Numbered from the stretch's first letter, positions 8,901 to 18,144 are shown. The stretch is DNA of 35,996 nucleotides from Flavobacteriia bacterium (GCA_949516455.1 CATILC010000040.1:1-35996), one strand, 5' to 3'. Numbers and translations are program-made. The notes: generated by a model from the letters alone, not told the origin.

Positions 8901-10312
8901 TTGGTCACCGGGAGAACGCGCTGTACTGTGGCCAAACCAAAATTGAGTGAATCAGCGAGCTGCGTCATTCGCTTCAGCTGAGCCAGTGGATGGACATTGC
9001 TCAAGCCCTGAAGGGCGCGCATCCGCTCGCCGCGGAAGTATTGATCCGACTCAAAGACCGAAGCACTCATCCCCTCAGATTGCAGATTGCCCATGCTGAT
9101 GACGTGCTTTTTCATGTTCCACTGGACCACATCCAGATACATAGCCATGTTGTGGTAGGAGTTGGCAAATGCCGTCTGTCCACTGCCCTTATCCGGACGC
9201 AGCAGGGTCAGGGTTTCTCTGGGGACGACGTACTGCACGGTAAGCCTTGGATGCGAGATGGAGTCGTCCTTGATATATATGGCCACCCGGGCATCCTCTG
9301 CGCGGATCACATCCCCCTTGAACTGGAACCGATCCGAACTCACGCGAACGAGCGGAACGCTGTCGTATTTGAAAAAGAGTTTGGAATCCTTAGACTCACT
9401 GGCGCTGCCGAACAATTTGTCCCCCAGCACATGAAATCCCCCCACGTAGTCGACATTGGGTACGATGTCCTTCAGTCTGATCTGGTTGCTGTAGGATTCG
9501 AATCGGGGAAAATCGGCCCGGTTGGCACTGAGCTGTTCCATGAAATGCCCAAGGGTCGGTTCCTGCAGGTAGATCTCACTGAACAGGGTCACACTGTCGG
9601 CTTGGAATCCTTCGTGGGCCAGATCGATAGTGGCCTTATTCAATTCGGCATAGAGCGTGTCTTCCCGAAAACCGGATCGGGTGAAATAAACCGTTCCTCC
9701 CTCTATTTGGAACTGGTTGCGCAAGGGATAAAAGATGCCCGATGTGCCCTCGATCAGTGTACTGTCCGTCCGAAAAAAGCCGATCAGATCAATGTCTGAG
9801 TAAAGGAACAGCGGTTCGGGTTCCATTCTGAATTCTCTGATCCCTCCTTCTGCCTTCCAACCGACATTGCGCATGTCGGAAACCAGACTATCGGTAAGGT
9901 TCAGCATGCAGGAATAGAGGTATTCCGATGTGATGCGTTTGGGGGACGAACCACTGAACTGCTTCAGGTGTACCAGCCAGCTGCTCAGCATCTCCTCTCC
10001 TTCCTGATCGTACAGAGCAAGTGAACTGGCCAGAAGCGAAACCCACGAACGATGATCCTTCACCCGCTTTCGCAACATGTGGTTGCAGCTGCTGATCAGG
10101 TCTTTTTGTTGTGTTTCACTCCATTCCTGAAGGAAGACGTCCCGAAACCGAAGGAATAAAGACTCTGAATCTCCATAGTCTTCGCTAAAACTCAGGAAGT
10201 AGTCGTTCAGGTCCGAAATGAAGCGGTCCGGTTCTTCATGAAACTTCTTCAGTTGTTGCCCGTGCAGTCCAACACTCAAAATGAAAGCAAAGAAGATCAG
10301 AATCTGTTTCAT
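5933..10312 (-). CDS. Very large (~1459 aa) exported protein of unknown function, beta-rich, with apparent internal repeats
   Basis: Start placed at MKQILIFFAFILSVGLHGQQ (signal peptide), giving an ATGA overlap with the prmA stop. The ORF-track start at 10438 lies inside prmA. Confidence 0.85.
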   Translation of the reverse strand: MKQILIFFAFILSVGLHGQQLKKFHEEPDRFISDLNDYFLSFSEDYGDSESLFLRFRDVFLQEWSETQQKDLISSCNHMLRKRVKDHRSWVSLLASSLALYDQEGEEMLSSWLVHLKQFSGSSPKRITSEYLYSCMLNLTDSLVSDMRNVGWKAEGGIREFRMEPEPLFLYSDIDLIGFFRTDSTLIEGTSGIFYPLRNQFQIEGGTVYFTRSGFREDTLYAELNKATIDLAHEGFQADSVTLFSEIYLQEPTLGHFMEQLSANRADFPRFESYSNQIRLKDIVPNVDYVGGFHVLGDKLFGSASESKDSKLFFKYDSVPLVRVSSDRFQFKGDVIRAEDARVAIYIKDDSISHPRLTVQYVVPRETLTLLRPDKGSGQTAFANSYHNMAMYLDVVQWNMKKHVISMGNLQSEGMSASVFESDQYFRGERMRALQGLSNVHPLAQLKRMTQLADSLNFGLATVQRVLPVTKIKAERFLLQMMVAGFLDYDPLSQRATVRPRTFEYLKNFSGKRDYDVIRFQSRTAQGENARLSLLDHKLEIKGIRQIAVSDSQKVAMFPYGRKIEMNEGFDFKFDGVIQAGRFTYWGHEFLFNYDQFRVSMTEIDSMKFKVQSFTPDAMGRRPLRYVRTTLQDFNGELYIDKPNNKSSRRVYHDYPIFTSGKKNYIYYDRRDIYDRVYPRETFFVEVHQFTIDSLDNTTAEGLSFDGTFVSGGIFPEMEQTLKVQRDYSLGFRIATPPEGLSAYDGAGQFTDSLSLDESGLVGMGAIRYLSSLSRGKAITFFPDSATGPTEEFDLKAEEGTAYHPPVRGRGSFLRWLPREDRLEQSSRESPFEMYDDVDMLGTGTLALTPTALEGRGQIDFLNAQMHSKDFVFENRRFDAEHADFRIRPYPEADWAFSSWQARSSVDFDKQAGRFEMLDSSYHFAFDVNQYDAYMDRADWDIAAKTFNVRNHEEGKLSPMISVNKAQDSLHFDAASSKFSLLNSVLEVYGVEQIKVADARIEPDSGRVTIDTAANMRLLDKSVLVANRFTRHFNLYDCSLKIQSRNRYSGNGILEYVDQDETPWPLYFHTLGVNRDLETVGSADVKPEDEFYMSPFFGFQGKVEMLASAKYLTFNGKTNIQSSCANISTTWFPFRSPIDPNNIVIDLPKFGEDKAAERLFNGIFIANDSTSAYSAFLSRASKRADIEIIRSDGQLLYDEDLFSYVIAREDRIDDEDHPGNYLILQNKDCYTEGQGSLSLGEKTGLLKIGTYGRVQHDLKSDRIEIDALMGIEFPFDKGIIEDIADAVIAGDGRGTVDLSRRAFRVAMNELMTADDIYDFDEEVELYGAPDEVPDALRNTFTFSDLKMEWDPATNSFLSVGDIGLGSIFKEPINKKLRGAVQLIRKRRGDELNFYFEDGAGTLYFFGYKRNVLQFYSNDKELMAEFQKLDEKKRRIEEKKGFLNISQASKGKAMRFINEF

Positions 10313-11142
10313 GCTCTTTGGAATTCTTGTGCGACCCATCCGTCCTGTTCTACGGAACGTCCGGCCTGCCATCCATATTTCGCGGCCTGCCTGCGGATAG
10401 GCTCTGCATCGTGGGCATAGAATCCACTGAGGATCCATCGCCCCCTTTCCGCGGTCATTTCATGGTAGATCGGGATGTGTTCAAGAAGAACGTTCCTATT
10501 GATGTTGGCCAGGATCAGATCGAAAGCCTTTTCCGATGCATCCAATGCTTCCGGACCACCGTGGACCACACGGCAGTGGCTGCAGCTGTTCCGAGCCATA
10601 TTCTCCTCCGTACTGGCACAGGCCCAGTCAAAATTGTCGGCAAGCACGACTTCCCGAGCCCCTTTCTTTTCGGCCAGGATGCCCAACACACCCGTTCCGC
10701 ATCCCATGTCCAGGACACGCTCCCCGCTGATCTCCATCTCCTCCATCAATCGGATGACCAAGGAAGTGGTGGCGTGATGGCCCGTGCCGAAGGCCATGGC
10801 TGGACGAACTTCCAATTCGAAGGAAAAGCGTTCAGACGGATCGTGGAAGGGTGCACGGATGCGGCAGTAACCTCCGATCTCCACAGCGGGATAATTCCTT
10901 TCCCACTCTTCGTTCCAATTGCGGTCTTCCAGGGGTTCGGTGCGGATCTCGCCTACTTTCAGACCCGACAGAACAGATCGTATCTGTTCGGAACCGGGAG
11001 CCGTATCCGGATCTTCCCAGTAAGCCAAAAGGGTGGACGACTGCTCCTCGAAATAAGAAAACCCAAGATTTTGGAGAAAGGCAGACGCGATCTCCACATC
11101 ACCGTCCTGAACCAGATCGATCTCAAAGGCGAGCCAGCTCAT
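10309..11142 (-). CDS. prmA: Ribosomal protein L11 methyltransferase
   Basis: FELEVRPAMAFGTGHHATTSLVIRLME, VLDMGCGTGVLGILAEKKGAREVVLADNF, DLILANINRNVLLEHIP. Confidence 0.95.
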   Translation of the reverse strand: MSWLAFEIDLVQDGDVEIASAFLQNLGFSYFEEQSSTLLAYWEDPDTAPGSEQIRSVLSGLKVGEIRTEPLEDRNWNEEWERNYPAVEIGGYCRIRAPFHDPSERFSFELEVRPAMAFGTGHHATTSLVIRLMEEMEISGERVLDMGCGTGVLGILAEKKGAREVVLADNFDWACASTEENMARNSCSHCRVVHGGPEALDASEKAFDLILANINRNVLLEHIPIYHEMTAERGRWILSGFYAHDAEPIRRQAAKYGWQAGRSVEQDGWVAQEFQRA

Positions 11143-11918
11143 CCCCCCATGGCGTAGATGATGCGAATGAAATCATCCGCTTTGAGACTGGCCCCACCGA
11201 CAAGGCCGCCGTCAATATCCGCATGTGCGAACAGATCGGCTGCGTTGCCAGGTTTAACGCTTCCACCGTACAAAATACTCGTGGCCTCGGCAGTGGCCGC
11301 ACCAAAGAGTTCCTCAAGCACAGATCGGATGAAGTGGTGCATGGATCCGGCTTGCGCTACAGTGGCTGTTTCTCCAGTGCCAATGGCCCAGACCGGCTCA
11401 TATGCAATGATCACATTTGTCATTTCATCGGCAGAAAAGTCTTTGAATGCCGTCCGGATCTGACCGCCCACCACCTCTTCGTGTGCATCGGACTTTCGCT
11501 CGTCCAATCGCTCTCCACAGCAATAGATGACACTGAGCTCATTTTTGAGTGCGGCCTTCATCTTTTTGGCGATCAGCTCATCGGTCTCTCCGAAGAACTC
11601 CCGGCGTTCCGAGTGGCCGAGGATGACGGCATCGGCATCGATGGATCGGATCATCTGTGCAGAGACCTCACCAGTAAACGCACCCGAAGCTTCTTCATGA
11701 CAGTTTTGAGCCGCCACAGCGATGCCTGGTGTGAACAGAAGCAACTCCGTAATGGGCTGAATGTGCAGAGAAGGAGGCGCTATGATCACGTGCGTATCGC
11801 CCATCTTTTCTTCTTGAAGTCCTTCCAGGAGGGCCTCGGCGAGTTCAATGGACTCTTCGTACACGAGATTCATTTTCCAGTTGCCGGCAACTATTTTTCT
11901 TCTGGGCATGGGTTTCAT
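11139..11918 (-). CDS. tpiA: Triosephosphate isomerase
   Basis: RKIVAGNWKMN, ILGHSERREFFGETD, IIAYEPVWAIGTGETAT, ILYGGSVKPGNAADLFAHADIDGGLVGGASLKADDF. Confidence 0.98.
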   Translation of the reverse strand: MKPMPRRKIVAGNWKMNLVYEESIELAEALLEGLQEEKMGDTHVIIAPPSLHIQPITELLLFTPGIAVAAQNCHEEASGAFTGEVSAQMIRSIDADAVILGHSERREFFGETDELIAKKMKAALKNELSVIYCCGERLDERKSDAHEEVVGGQIRTAFKDFSADEMTNVIIAYEPVWAIGTGETATVAQAGSMHHFIRSVLEELFGAATAEATSILYGGSVKPGNAADLFAHADIDGGLVGGASLKADDFIRIIYAMGG

Positions 11919-13273
11919 ATTGAAGGTTTCATTAAAAGAGATTCAGGCATATTCCACTTGCTTTGGGCGGGATAACGAATGTGGGCTCTCCAGATGAGTC
12001 CGCACACCAAGGGATCGAGCAGTACATGGGTCTCATTCTTGTTCACATGCGCTTCATCCAGCACTTCTTTTTCCAGACGGAAGAACAGGTAGCCACAACG
12101 GCCAGCATTGGCCTGTACCAGGACTTTCTCATTCGCATCCCTGCCCGGCAAACGGATCTGCAGGGAACCTGTTTCCAAGCGCATCGCCTGAAGCAGCTTG
12201 GATTTCTTGTCCGAAGACATCAATTCGGAATGTCGCTCTTTACAGCTTGAGGCACAGTCCCATTTTGCATGGAATGAACGGCATTTCCATTTGGCGTTCT
12301 TTGGTTTTTCGACCGTACAAAGTTTGAATCTGCGCAGCCAGTAACTCAACACCTTTTTTGCATCGGATGCCCGCAGAAAAAAGGCGAGCTGTTCTTCTTC
12401 TGGGGACACTCCGCTTCGCAAACACAACTGATCACACTCCTCATCCCAATACACGGCCGTTCCCCGAGCCTCTGCAGGCAACAGATCTCCACCGGCATGC
12501 AACTTCAGCTGCGCGATCATTTTGGATCCGGTGCGCTCACACTGCAGTTCGGCGACCTCCTGCTGAATGCGTACATCTTCTGCTTCAGGACTCAAGAATA
12601 TCTTCGAGAGTTCACCATTCAACTTTTCCGCAAGTCCGGACCTCAACAGCTGTCGGTCCTTGTCGTAGAGATAGTAGATTCCCGCCTCGTCTTTGATGTC
12701 CCGGATGAGCTTCTGATGACGCTCCGAAGGCTGTTCCTTGGCGTCGCCCAACTTTCCCATGGAACGGATACGGTTCTCCACATCCTTGTCCAATATCCTG
12801 CGAAAGAGATCGACCGTGGCCCGCGCGTCATCGCCTGCCCTGTGATTCCTCGGCAGCCAAATGCCCAATGAAGAGCACAGTGAGGTCAGCTTGTAGCTGT
12901 CTTCACCTGGAAAGAGCTTTCGACTCCAATTGACCGTGTCGATGGTAGACCGTTCGTAGTCGTAGCCCAAGCGTGCAAACTCCTGACGGACCATACGGTA
13001 ATCAAAGGAGACGCCGTGGCCCACCAAAATAGCGCCTTCAGTGATCTCCACTACGCGCTTGGCGATCTCCTGCCAGCGGGGTGCAGAGCGGATCATTTTA
13101 GGTGTGATTCCCGTCATGCGCTGCACAAAAGGCTGAATAGGTCTTTCTGTGTGGACCAGGGAGATCAGCTGATCGACGATCTTCTCCCCGTCAAAGCGAT
13201 ACAAGGCGATCTCGATGATCGCATCCTTGTCGATCGGACCACCTGTGGACTCCACATCGAGTACAACGTACAT
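11915..13273 (-). CDS. DnaQ-like 3'-5' exonuclease fused to a degenerate UvrC/GIY-YIG-like region
   Basis: MYVVLDVESTGG (ExoI), GHGVSFDYRMVRQEF (ExoII), HRAGDDARATVDLF (ExoIII). C-terminal part IKDEAGIYYLYDKDRQLLRSGLAEKLNGEL plus a Cys-containing segment. Start moved to MYVVLD. Confidence 0.85.
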   Translation of the reverse strand: MYVVLDVESTGGPIDKDAIIEIALYRFDGEKIVDQLISLVHTERPIQPFVQRMTGITPKMIRSAPRWQEIAKRVVEITEGAILVGHGVSFDYRMVRQEFARLGYDYERSTIDTVNWSRKLFPGEDSYKLTSLCSSLGIWLPRNHRAGDDARATVDLFRRILDKDVENRIRSMGKLGDAKEQPSERHQKLIRDIKDEAGIYYLYDKDRQLLRSGLAEKLNGELSKIFLSPEAEDVRIQQEVAELQCERTGSKMIAQLKLHAGGDLLPAEARGTAVYWDEECDQLCLRSGVSPEEEQLAFFLRASDAKKVLSYWLRRFKLCTVEKPKNAKWKCRSFHAKWDCASSCKERHSELMSSDKKSKLLQAMRLETGSLQIRLPGRDANEKVLVQANAGRCGYLFFRLEKEVLDEAHVNKNETHVLLDPLVCGLIWRAHIRYPAQSKWNMPESLLMKPSI

Positions 13274-13345
13274 AGAAGCGAAGATAGATGCGGGCAGGGC
13301 CGGCACAACAGGGCCGGCACATCAAGTTTTCCAAAGGTCGGATGT

Positions 13346-14005
13346 TCAATAGTTGCGGGGACCGAAAGCGGCCGTTCCCACACGAACCATCGTACTCCCC
13401 TCTTCCTGTGCGATCTGCAGATCTCCGGACATTCCCATGGAAAGTATGCCCAGATCGAATCCGGCTTTCCGCATGTCTTGAAACATTCTGTTCAAGTCAC
13501 GAAACTCCTTTCGGATCTGATCCTCATCCGGTGTGTTGGTGGCCATCCCCATCAGCCCCTGAATATTGATGTTCGGCCATTCTCCCTGATCGCTTCGCTG
13601 CAGGATCTCCTCGAGAAGTGACTCATCCATGCCCGTTTTGGTCGATTCTTGAGCGATGCTCATTTGAAGGAGCACCCCAATGACGCGATCGTTCTGTCGG
13701 GCGCGTTTATCGACCTCCTTCAGCAATTTCAAGCTGTCCACGCTGTGGATCAGATGGATGAAAGGTGCGATGTATTTCACCTTATTGGTCTGCAAATGAC
13801 CGATCATGTGCCAGCGGACATCCGAAGACATCTGCGGTTGCTTTTCGACGAGTTCCTGCACCTTGTTCTCACCGAAATCGCGCTGGCCGGCCTCATAGGC
13901 AGAAAAGAGTTTTTCGATGGGCTGCCTTTTGCTTACGGCCACGAGCAAGACGCCCGCATCCAATCGGTTCCGCAGGCGTTCGAGATATTCAGCGACTTCA
14001 TTCAT
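13346..14005 (-). CDS. yggS: YggS/PROSC family PLP homeostasis protein
   Basis: LLVAVSKRQPIEKLFSAYEAGQRDFGENKVQELVEK, WHMIGHLQTNKVKYI, LSMGMSGDLQIAQEEGSTMVRVGTAAFGPRNY. Confidence 0.95.
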   Translation of the reverse strand: MNEVAEYLERLRNRLDAGVLLVAVSKRQPIEKLFSAYEAGQRDFGENKVQELVEKQPQMSSDVRWHMIGHLQTNKVKYIAPFIHLIHSVDSLKLLKEVDKRARQNDRVIGVLLQMSIAQESTKTGMDESLLEEILQRSDQGEWPNINIQGLMGMATNTPDEDQIRKEFRDLNRMFQDMRKAGFDLGILSMGMSGDLQIAQEEGSTMVRVGTAAFGPRNY

Positions 14006-15200
14006 CTTCTAAAGAATAAACCAACAAACCACTCCTGAGTTTGGGTTCAACGTAGGTGCTCTTGGGCGGCATCACCCGGTCGGCATCTGCCACAGACTTG
14101 ATGTCCTCTACGCTCGGTCGGGGCATCCGAAATCCGAAGCTGCCCCCGGAAGCGTCGACATGCTCCTTCATTCCCGCACCCAGATCGGTGTCTGGAAGAA
14201 ATGTCATTCGCGGGTCGGTCCGTTCATCACTGATGGAAAAGACTTCGGCCAGGACATAACGGCTGAACTGTGCAGCGGAAAGTTCTTCCATCTCAGGCTT
14301 TGAACTGCGCTCTTTGAGTTTCATGTCCCACCATTCTCCTTGCGTATACAATTGAAATTCTCCAGCAGACAGCTCCCTTGGACCATTCGAGGGAGCGCAA
14401 TCAAAGTATTCGGACAGGGAGCGAAACACCTCATCTTTTGTTTCCGAACCTCTGCGTACGATCCTTGAGAATGGAGAGAGATGCAGTTCTTGCTCGTCCA
14501 TCAAGAATGCCATGAAGCGCTGGTTGACCTCATTGGGTGAGCGTTCACAAAGCAGAGCACTCGAGGCGATCCGGTGATGCCCATCCGCGATATACAATCG
14601 CTCGACCTGCGCATAGCATTTCTTTATTCCTTCTATTCGTTCTTTGGAGGTGACGGGCCAAAGAAGATGCGTCACCCTATCTGTCGTGGTGAATTCGTAA
14701 TCCGGACGCTCGGTCATGATCTCGTCGAGCATTTGGTTCAGATCGGGAAGAGGCCGATGACTGAGCAAGACAGGCTCTGCATTGAAACCAGTCTCCGACA
14801 GATACGAAGTGAACATTTCCTCTCTTTGTGGCAGAGTGTGTTCGTGCCGCATCACATGCCCCTTGTTGTAATCAGAAACACTGGCGGTGGCCACCACTCC
14901 AGCAAATGCCCTTTGCTCATGTAGCTGCTGGTAGACATAAAAAGCAGGGGTTTCCTCCATGCAGAATATGCCTGCTTCACGAAACTCGTTGAAGCGCGAC
15001 TGGACCTTTTTGTAACGTGCAGATCCAGAAGCACTGGACTTTCCGAATGGGTCGGGATGGATGACCTGAAGAAAGGAAAACGGATTGTAAAGCAACTTGT
15101 CCTTGAGTTTCTCCTCTTCGTAGGTCAAATATGATCGCGTGGCCACCAAGTGGGCCTTGTCACGCGTAGGGCGCAGTGCTCTAAAAGGTTGGACGTCCAT
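13998..15200 (-). CDS. DUF1015 family protein
   Basis: MDVQPFRALRPTRDKA, YLTYEEEKLKDKL, LYIADGHHRIASSALLCE; typical DUF1015 features. Overlaps yggS by 8 nt. Confidence 0.88.
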   Translation of the reverse strand: MDVQPFRALRPTRDKAHLVATRSYLTYEEEKLKDKLLYNPFSFLQVIHPDPFGKSSASGSARYKKVQSRFNEFREAGIFCMEETPAFYVYQQLHEQRAFAGVVATASVSDYNKGHVMRHEHTLPQREEMFTSYLSETGFNAEPVLLSHRPLPDLNQMLDEIMTERPDYEFTTTDRVTHLLWPVTSKERIEGIKKCYAQVERLYIADGHHRIASSALLCERSPNEVNQRFMAFLMDEQELHLSPFSRIVRRGSETKDEVFRSLSEYFDCAPSNGPRELSAGEFQLYTQGEWWDMKLKERSSKPEMEELSAAQFSRYVLAEVFSISDERTDPRMTFLPDTDLGAGMKEHVDASGGSFGFRMPRPSVEDIKSVADADRVMPPKSTYVEPKLRSGLLVYSLEDE

Positions 15201-15265
15201 GTTCAGCGGATGGGGGTCGTCAAATATAAAAGATGACGCGGCGGTTCACCCAACAGAACTTCTGT

Positions 15266-16087
15266 TCAGGGGGCGGGTGTGTAGTATCCGAGTGCTGAAG
15301 CCATTTGCGCCTCCAGATCGCGAATGCGGCGCTCGTCAGAAGGATGCGTACTTACGAATTCCGGCGGCTTCGCACCACCCTGAGCGGCCATTCTTCGCCA
15401 AAATTCAGGGGCCTCCCGTGGATCGTAGCCAGCAAGCGCCATAAAGATCAAACCCATTTGATCGGCCTCTGACTCGTGCTTGCGACTGAATGGCAAGAGA
15501 ACGCCCAATTGAGCCGCCGCACCAAAGGCTGTGAGATAAATGCTGCGCAATTCATCGGACTCCTCTACTGTGGCTGCTGTAATGACCTGCTGACCCATCT
15601 GAGCCAATACCTGCTGAGACATGCGTTCAGCACCATGACCGGCAATGGCATGGGCCACTTCGTGTCCCATGACGACAGCAATTCCCTTTTCGTCTCTGCA
15701 AATGGGAAGTATGCCCGTGTAGAAGGCCACTTTTCCCCCGGGCATGCACCATGCATTCACCTGATCGCTTTCGATCAGATTGAATTCCCACTCGAAACCT
15801 TCAAGCACTTCTGCATGGCCCGTACTGCTCATGTAGTTTTCAACGGCCGATTGTATGCGCTTACCCACCTTCTTGACCAACTGCACCTTATCGCGGTCCC
15901 CGCTCATATTGGCTTCCTCAAGCACATGCGCATATTGCTGAAAACTCATCGTCCGCACCTGCGATTCAGGCATCAGAGAAAGCTTTCGCCGACCTGTGAT
16001 TGGAACGGTCTTACAGGCTTGAAATATCCAAACGCCCAAGAGCAAGCATGCGATCAGCGGAGTCCATTTATTGAGCAGTGCAGTCAT
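15266..16087 (-). CDS. M48 family metallopeptidase, lipoprotein
   Basis: Lipobox LLLGVWIFQACK; zinc motif MGHEVAHAIAGHGAERM; downstream ESEADQMGLIFMALAGYDPREAPEFWRRM. Confidence 0.93.
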   Translation of the reverse strand: MTALLNKWTPLIACLLLGVWIFQACKTVPITGRRKLSLMPESQVRTMSFQQYAHVLEEANMSGDRDKVQLVKKVGKRIQSAVENYMSSTGHAEVLEGFEWEFNLIESDQVNAWCMPGGKVAFYTGILPICRDEKGIAVVMGHEVAHAIAGHGAERMSQQVLAQMGQQVITAATVEESDELRSIYLTAFGAAAQLGVLLPFSRKHESEADQMGLIFMALAGYDPREAPEFWRRMAAQGGAKPPEFVSTHPSDERRIRDLEAQMASALGYYTPAP

Positions 16088-16161
16088 AAGCGGTAACAAA
16101 ATTGGTCAAAGCACAAATTTAACCATGACCGCTCCCTTCTCGACGATGAAGAATTTATTAC

Positions 16162-16179
16162 CCCTGTGCCTGCACAGGG
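16162..16179 (+). promoter_or_regulatory. Terminator-like hairpin in the thrS leader (possible attenuator or operator dyad)
   Basis: CCCTGTGC-CT-GCACAGGG, perfect 8-bp arms, followed by TTTTA, ~30 nt before the thrS ATG. Confidence 0.5.
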
Positions 16180-16209
16180 TTTTACCTTTGGGGTCCAATT
16201 GATTCACAG

Positions 16210-18144
16210 ATGATCGCCATTACCCTACCCGACGGAAGCGTTCGCACATATGAAGAAGGTGCCAGCGCCCTTGATGTGGCCCGAAGTATTTCTGAAGGCC
16301 TGGCCCGTAATGTCCTTTCGGCTCAATGGAACGGACAAACCATTGAGGCCGGGGCAGAACTTCCAGGAGATGGTGAACTGAGGCTGTTCACATGGAACGA
16401 CCCGCAGGGAAAACAGGCCTTCTGGCACTCTTCTGCCCATGTCATGGCTCAGGCGCTGTTGAAACTCTATCCCGAGGCCAAACTCACCATCGGGCCGGCC
16501 ATCGAAAACGGCTTCTATTACGATGTCGATCTGGGGGAGCAGACCCTTTCTGAGAAGGATTTTCCGGCCCTCGAGGCCAAAATGATCGAACTGGCCAGAG
16601 AAAAAGCCGAATTCAAAATGCGTTCGGTGAGTAAAGAGGAGGCCTTGTCCATTTACTCGGGCAACGAGTACAAAAGCGAGCTCATTGAGCATCTGGAAGA
16701 CGGCAGTATCACCTTTTGCGACCACAGCGATTTTACGGATCTGTGCCGGGGCGGCCACATACCGAATACCGGTGTGATCAAGGCCATCAAGGTGATGAGT
16801 GTGGCGGGGGCCTACTGGCGCGGAGATGAAAACAAACCGCAGTTGACCCGGGTCTACGGAACGAGTTTTCCCAAAAAGGCCATGCTCAGCGAATACCTGG
16901 AGCATCTGGAAGAAGCGAAAAAAAGGGACCACCGAAAACTCGGAAGGGAATTGGAGCTCTTCACCTTCTCCCAAAGGGTCGGACAGGGGCTGCCCCTGTG
17001 GCTGCCCAAAGGTGCCGAACTGAGAGAGCGCCTCGAACAATTCCTCAAACTGGCCCAAAGGAAAGCAGGCTACAAGCCAGTGATCAGCCCGCACATCGGG
17101 TCCAAAGAACTCTACGAAACATCAGGGCATTACGCCAAATACGGAGCCGACAGCTTCCAGCCGATCCATACACCGGAAGACGGAGAAGAATATCTGCTCA
17201 AGCCCATGAACTGTCCGCACCATTGCGAACTTTACAAAAGCAAACCCCGCTCCTACAGAGACCTTCCCGTTCGCTTTGCAGAATTTGGAACCGTCTACCG
17301 CTACGAACAGAGCGGAGAGCTTCACGGCCTGACGCGGGTGCGCGGGTTCACACAGGACGATGCCCACCTTTTCTGCACGCCAGAACAGGTAAAAGAAGAG
17401 TTCAAGAACGTGATCGATCTGGTGCTCTACATATTGAAGACGCTCGATTTTCCTGAGTTCGTTGCCCAGATCAGTTTGCGCGATCCAAAGCAGCCCGAGA
17501 AGTACATCGGATCCACAGCGAACTGGGACAAGGCGGAGCAAGCCATCATCGAGGCTGCGGAGGAAAAGGAACTCAAAACAGTGGTGGAATACGGAGAGGC
17601 GGCCTTTTACGGGCCCAAACTGGATTTCATGGTCAAGGATGCGCTGAACAGAAGCTGGCAGCTGGGCACCATACAGGTGGATTACAACCTACCGGAACGT
17701 TTTGAACTGGAGTACAAGGGCTCGGACAATGAGGTGCACCGGCCGGTGATGATCCACAGGGCGCCCTTTGGATCGATGGAGCGATTTGTCGCCGTATTGC
17801 TCGAACACTGTGGTGGAAATTTCCCCCTTTGGCTCACCCCCGATCAAGTGGTCATTTTACCCATTTCAGAGAAGTATGTGGCGCACGCACACAGCCTTTT
17901 GAAATTGCTTGATAATTGCGATATTCGCGCCCTCGTTGACGAGCGCAACGAAAAGACGGGCAGGAAGATACGGGATGCTGAACTGAACAAGATCCCTTTT
18001 ATGCTGATCATCGGCGAAAAGGAATTGAATGAGGACACAGTATCGGTGAGAAGGCACGGAGATGGAGATATGGGCAGCATGGAATTGGAGGACTTCATTC
18101 ACCTGGTGAATGAAGCAGTGAAAAAGGAATTAGCAACGGATTAA
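16210..18144 (+). CDS. thrS: Threonyl-tRNA synthetase
   Basis: TGS N-terminus, [93 protein letters not shown]. Confidence 0.98.
   Translation: MIAITLPDGSVRTYEEGASALDVARSISEGLARNVLSAQWNGQTIEAGAELPGDGELRLFTWNDPQGKQAFWHSSAHVMAQALLKLYPEAKLTIGPAIENGFYYDVDLGEQTLSEKDFPALEAKMIELAREKAEFKMRSVSKEEALSIYSGNEYKSELIEHLEDGSITFCDHSDFTDLCRGGHIPNTGVIKAIKVMSVAGAYWRGDENKPQLTRVYGTSFPKKAMLSEYLEHLEEAKKRDHRKLGRELELFTFSQRVGQGLPLWLPKGAELRERLEQFLKLAQRKAGYKPVISPHIGSKELYETSGHYAKYGADSFQPIHTPEDGEEYLLKPMNCPHHCELYKSKPRSYRDLPVRFAEFGTVYRYEQSGELHGLTRVRGFTQDDAHLFCTPEQVKEEFKNVIDLVLYILKTLDFPEFVAQISLRDPKQPEKYIGSTANWDKAEQAIIEAAEEKELKTVVEYGEAAFYGPKLDFMVKDALNRSWQLGTIQVDYNLPERFELEYKGSDNEVHRPVMIHRAPFGSMERFVAVLLEHCGGNFPLWLTPDQVVILPISEKYVAHAHSLLKLLDNCDIRALVDERNEKTGRKIRDAELNKIPFMLIIGEKELNEDTVSVRRHGDGDMGSMELEDFIHLVNEAVKKELATD

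Noticed and set aside
6545-9799. Long + strand ORFs antisense to the giant gene (6545-7555, 8249-8797, 8990-9799)
   Set aside because: All lie in the codon-register antisense frame of the 5933-10312 gene, where avoidance of TTA/CTA/TCA codons leaves the complement open; their translations lack recognisable domains.
10318-11975. Long + strand ORFs 10318-11157 and 10851-11975
   Set aside because: Fully antisense to confidently identified prmA and tpiA; low-complexity shadow translations.
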